A stretch of 64,000 nucleotides of DNA from Membranipora membranacea (Eukaryota > Bryozoa > Gymnolaemata > Cheilostomatida > Membraniporidae), in contig OU612068.1 of the NCBI GenBank assembly GCA_914767715.1, forward strand, positions 6,386,001 to 6,450,000. The letters are read 5' to 3'. The notes beneath the pieces were generated by a model that had not been told where the DNA came from, searched no databases, and saw nothing but the letters and a program-made list of their open reading frames with translations. Below, one piece after another: positions 59,828 to 64,000 of the stretch; position 1 is the stretch's first letter, and each line of letters opens with the position of its first letter. Both the position numbers and the translations under genes were made by a program.

Positions 59828-60045
59828 CAGGGAGTGAGTACAATTGGTTAGCGCGCTTGCTATTCACTGCCAGGCAATTAGTGCCGCAAGAGTTGAGGGT
59901 TCGAGTCCCGTTGGGGGAGCTTTCAAGGTCTATTGTTCCAGCTCCCAGCACCCTCGGGTGTGTACCTCTTCTGCCTACATACGGAGTTGCTTCACCTCCA
60001 ATGGTTGGGGAGAAACTCCGAATACAGACAAATGAATGAAAATTG
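59828..60045 (+). repeat. tRNA-derived SINE
   Basis: A plus-strand A-box-like TTGGTTAGCGCGC at about 59845 and a B box GGTTCGAGTCCC at about 59899 lie within a tRNA-like head. A unique body and a tail with AATGAATGAAAATT follow near 60030. This is the standard layout of a tRNA-headed SINE. Its A box resembles that of the element at 22.7 kb. Confidence 0.65.
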
Positions 60046-60049
60046 TAAT

Positions 60050-61618
60050 GTAATAGGATTATAATTGCAAGGACCTGTAAAGTCAACAAACCATTGTCAA
60101 TTACACTGTGAGAGCATAACTCCAAGTTAGACCCATGTTTCAAGACTACATACATGCAATCAGGGAGTCCAGAATGGAGCCTTAGCAGGTGCTAACATTC
60201 CCTGCGTTAAGTTATTTGTTGGGTTGTGTTGGGAAGGCTGGTAACAGCAGGAAACAAAATTGGAATGTGGTCTAAAATGTGGCTTGCGCTGGGTATTGGC
60301 CCTGCAGCGCGGATCCCTCACTCCATATTAGCATGACCATGCTTGCACACCACAGTCCAGATCATAAAATGTGATGTCTTAATTTGGCAGTTACTTTCCC
60401 TTAAGCCTGGTTTTTTTAAGGAAGTAGGTCTCTTCTTATCTGCAGCGTCAAAATGGCGAGCTTAGATGTTCCGTCCCTCGATCTCCAACAATGACAATGG
60501 CTCACCTGCAGAAACCAACGCATTGACAAGGGCGCAAACAGTTTCACAGCCTAGTAGCCCACTCTCATAGACGCAATCTGCAGGTAGTCACAGGTAGGAC
60601 GAATTTCTCTCAATTCAGTGGATGTATGTATCAGTTTTAGTTTTGTCAGTAAGCTTGGCAAAGTATTTGATAAAAAAGTTGTTGAGGTATACATGCTAAG
60701 AGGACACATTCATTGACAGGCCAGGTGATGATGTAATCATGTATTGCAGAGACCTTGACTTGTGTGATATTCATAATCTCTAAACTAATCTCTGCTTTCA
60801 GATATATGTGTACAGCCGTATGTAAACCCAGTGTGAAGAGATCAAAGATGTCTCTGTGTGGACAGAGAAGTTTTAAATTGTAAGTAATGAAGATGGGAAT
60901 TTGCTGTTTTGACCAAACCATAAAAGCCGAGTAGATGTATCCTGCTGTGCCGAGAAATTAATATTCTCTCCGTGGCCTGTTCTTCAATTTTCATCTGAGC
61001 ACAATATCTTCCTCTTTCCAAATTACCCTTTCTAAGTTACAGCCATAGACATGGTTACATGGTTACAGCACACAACCAGTTAAAGCTTCAACGATTGGCT
61101 GTGAACTATTAGGTGATGTTAGAAAGAATTACTTAGTCTTAAAGAGGATAATGGCAAATGATGCATTGTGGGTCAGCACTATGTTCCATTCTGTCCGAAA
61201 ACCAAACAGATTAAGTGCATCGCAAAAGCAAATAGCAGCCAACATTTTGCCCACCCCATATTCCGCCGCTTGGGATGTGGTGCATGAATGAACCTTGTGA
61301 TTTTAACCAACAGTTTTTTAACCATCACTGTTGTGACGAAATTTGAAAAAATACATTTTTGCGTATACTCAAATTGACGGAATGACTAGTTCTTGTCCAC
61401 CTTCTGGTAGGATAATTTAATTATATGAATATTTTATGCAAGCTCAAGGGAATCATGGTAAGCCTTCAGGCTATTGCATGTGTCTAGTCAATATCAAAAC
61501 TTTGTAAATTCTAAGCAATAACCTAATGACTAATATTTTTTACTATAATTATGATAGATATTCCTAACAACGATGTATTCACATTCCTATTCACATACTT
61601 ATTTTCCTTTCCTACAGG
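60050..61618. other. Intergenic or intronic, no exon supported
   Basis: No convincing coding exon. An ATG with a short frame (MASLDVPSLDLQQ, at about 60453) ends after 13 codons and has no donor. Confidence 0.35.
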
Positions 61619-61619
61619 A

Positions 61620-61674
61620 TAGGCGAGCTTACAAAGTAAGAGTTTTCATGGTACCTCCAAGACACGCTCTGTGA
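61620..61674 (+). other. Possible terminal coding exon
   Basis: A strong pyrimidine tract and acceptor (ttttcctttcctacag) precede an 18-codon frame, DRRAYKVRVFMVPPRHAL, ending in TGA. A donor-like gtaaga occurs inside it, so it could instead be an 18-nt internal exon. No upstream exons were identified and the family is unknown. Confidence 0.3.
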
Positions 61675-61699
61675 TCAGATGAGAAGAGAGGCAGTTGTG

Positions 61700-63235
61700 T
61701 GCAGCATATAATGGATTCTACCCAGTCTATGGAACACGACCGATTGCTAAAAAGAAACACATGATATCAGAACCACTACTTTAAAAAAGTTTATAATGAG
61801 GAATTGTTTTGCATTTAGATTCAATCTACGGTCATTCACACATTAGGCTGTACCTTTTCCCTTCTTCAGCAATATTCATCATTTGATGCAATACAGTGTA
61901 TTTGATATTGTGAAGTATTTGATATTTGATATTTGACTCGATCCAGTTGGTCAAAATAACAATGTTGCTTTCTTCTAAAATCATTTAAACCCCACGCTTT
62001 GTGAACAAACTCATTTTTGCGAATTTAATTTCTGATTTTTCTATCCCGCTTGTTTCATGATCCTTTATTTCGCTATTTTATAATGGACATAAATATAATA
62101 TCTAGATATGACAATAAGCAGATATATATTCAAAACCAATTGAGCAACATGACATAGTTTTATAAGATTTAGGTAGCTCAACAGAGCAACAGTCAACAGA
62201 GATTACGGTAGGTGACAAAATGAGCCAAACACAACTGTGTAGCCTGAGAATTGAGATAAATACAGCCATTCAAAATTTAAAATGTACACTGAGAATTTGT
62301 CTTGTTTCCTAAATTCTCACTGTTATCTTCAGTTTGGAAATCTGGCTGGATTGAAGAAATATTTAAATAGGTAGGAAAGAAAATATGATCCTCGCCTGTC
62401 GCTCTGTCATTTGAGAAACTGAATTTCAATACCTGTATTGTAAATAGGTCATTGAATCGCACATTATTCCCTACATTAGCTTCCAACAACACATATTGTA
62501 GACTGCGTAAAAGCAGTTAGCAGATGGCTGGAGCAAGCGTGTTGCTATATCAAATATGATTAATTCTGCCTACAATTACAGTAATGCCAATTTGATATTC
62601 AAATCAACACTCACCTTCCTCCCTTCTAATCCTGATAGCCGGATTTATCAGGATTTATCAGAAACAGTTTGGAGTTGTCCCACACTACACCTGTCATTTG
62701 AGCTACAGAGTAAATTGAGGAATGATGATATGGAATTAATTACCATAAAGGAGTAAAATCTTCCTAGGAAAAAAAATTTGTATTTGTGCACAGGCTTGAA
62801 GGATCCAAATTTATTGCTAGCTTCGTCATAACATGAAGTGTTGTTACATGAATGGTTGAAGTGTAGTCAAATCTAATGAGCCACAATAAAGTAAAATGCA
62901 AAAAAAAGAAAATATAGACTCCAAGCTTGGGCTAGCTAAAATTGGCGCAAGCTAACATTGAGTCGCCCCATAACAAGCAAATATTATGTACTTCTCTATG
63001 GAATAACTGTACTATAATCAGAAAATTGAATTAAATATATTGTAGAAACTTGTTGGATTGCAATCGGTGAGGACAGATGGTTCAATCCGTTTTCTCAGTA
63101 GAATGAAACCCGTGACTCAGTGTTTTGTTATGTATTTCTTATCACTGTTTCATGTAGCTTGTGATCAAGACATCATCAGTCATTGACATGATTAGACAAA
63201 CCACTGGGGTAGATCTAACAAGCATGATTCGTTAC
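61700..63235. other. Intron or intergenic DNA downstream of the 63-kb gene's exon 2
   Basis: AT-rich and probably partly intronic to the minus-strand gene that begins at 63641. I could not find a third exon with confidence. Confidence 0.35.
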
Positions 63236-63641
63236 CTTTTCCTTCCAGTCTGAATTGCCTTCTCCAACTTTACACATTTCCTCAAGTTCATTCCCAACTT
63301 GGATGCGCACTGAAACAGAGAAAGGAAAATATTCTTGCTAGCGTACTGATCTTTCTGAATTAGGATTACAGCCTGCGCAACTCATCTCCTCCCCATAACT
63401 TTTACTTCCCCAATCAGGTGATGCGTCATGAATCTTGCATATCCTGAATAAATGCTGAAATTTGAATTTTTCTGTTGTAGAACATCCTCCAATACATACT
63501 CTCCTCTGATGATACATCAGCCTGGCCGGGGTAATCGTCTCTTTTCTGCCCAACATGTAGGTCAGGTGACGCTCTGGTATACTCTGGTATTCTCTGCTCG
63601 GGTATGAGGACCAATCTATTCCCTGCGATTGTGTAGGTCAT
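63236..63641 (-). CDS. First two exons of an unrecognised minus-strand gene
   Basis: Exon 1 (63641-63500) starts at ATG and encodes MTYTIAGNRLVLIPEQRIPE, then TRASPDLHVGQKRDDYPGQ, ending in phase 1 at donor gtatgt. Exon 2 (63309-63236) follows acceptor ctgtttcag and encodes MRIQVGNELEEMCKVGEGNS and then DWKEK, ending in phase 0 at donor gtaacg. Phases agree and codon use looks coding, so I think this is a real host gene running leftward. The fragment is about 72 residues, soluble and charged, with no domain I recognise. Later exons are not identified in the window. Confidence 0.55.
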
Positions 63642-64000
63642 TTGACCTTAAGCTTTTGTGACCTCTGGTATGCCCGGCGCTGGTCAAGGTTGGGAACCAA
63701 GTAACGCTGGTAAGGGTCGGCCGAGGAGCCTTGAAAAACTATGTCATCGGCTGCAGTCCACTTCTGGAGTGGTAAAATAGCACTCAACTATATCGGAATC
63801 TTAGCGCGGTGGTGATTTGTCTACCAAAACTGTAAGGGTGCTACGTTCCCTAATTTTTATAACACATCAGACCAATCAGCTCTGGCCAGTAGTTTTCAAT
63901 ATCTAACATCAGTTAAATATTCAATCTCAAACCAACTGTATTTTTTTATATAATTTTACTCTCCCTAAGATTCAAGCTTTCTGCGTTGGTCCTTAAAAGC
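63642..64000. other. Upstream region of the 63-kb gene
   Basis: Presumed promoter and 5' UTR. A palindrome AGGTCATTTGACCT lies across the start codon (63636-63649). Nothing else is identified. Confidence 0.35.

Noticed and set aside
60453-60494. Start of a new gene at ATGGCGAGCTTAG
   Set aside because: The frame stops after 13 codons and no donor site precedes the stop.

Overview
This is a AT-rich eukaryotic (animal) nuclear segment: coding information is split into short exons with GT..AG introns of roughly 90-1150 bp, there are no operons, and the unique genes include an axonemal protein, so the source has motile cilia. The mix of BEL/Pao, Mutator-like, LINE, SINE and MADF/Tudor-type elements suits a marine invertebrate such as a sponge or cnidarian, but the sequence alone does not fix the phylum.

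The left third (1.3-22 kb) holds three well resolved host genes. Ran GTPase (+, 6 exons, 217 aa) is followed by a recently inserted gag-only BEL/Pao-type LTR element (identical 492-bp LTRs, 5-bp target duplication). BUD23, the 18S rRNA N7-guanine methyltransferase (-, 10 exons, 282 aa), is head-to-head with CFAP251/WDR66 (+, at least 18 coding exons, about 1291 aa), a WD40 protein of the calmodulin- and spoke-associated complex. The ~0.9 kb between the last two contains an X-box-like ciliary motif.

From 22 to about 53 kb the window is mainly mobile-element debris: LINE reverse-transcriptase tails, a tRNA-like SINE, three Mutator-type transposase copies in different states of decay (the one at 41-42 kb is an uninterrupted 406-codon ORF), remnants with DUF7869-like and DUF6729-like signatures, several minisatellites, and a MADF/coiled-coil/Tudor-like element. 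The last is split by a clean 3,450-bp insertion with ~90-bp terminal inverted repeats and a 9-bp target duplication. That insertion carries a small spliceable reading frame and no visible transposase, which is the most interesting structure here (Pack-MULE-like gene carriage). A near-perfect 51-bp-arm hairpin flanked by 10-bp direct repeats lies at 52.7 kb.

The right part (53.6-64 kb) holds tandemly duplicated ~165-bp and ~465-bp blocks, a lesion-bearing multi-exon gene ending in Pro-Gln-Gln-Val-Thr repeats, a PIF1-like helicase fragment, a second SINE, a possible terminal exon at 61.6 kb, and the first two exons of an unrecognised minus-strand gene that runs leftward from 63.6 kb.
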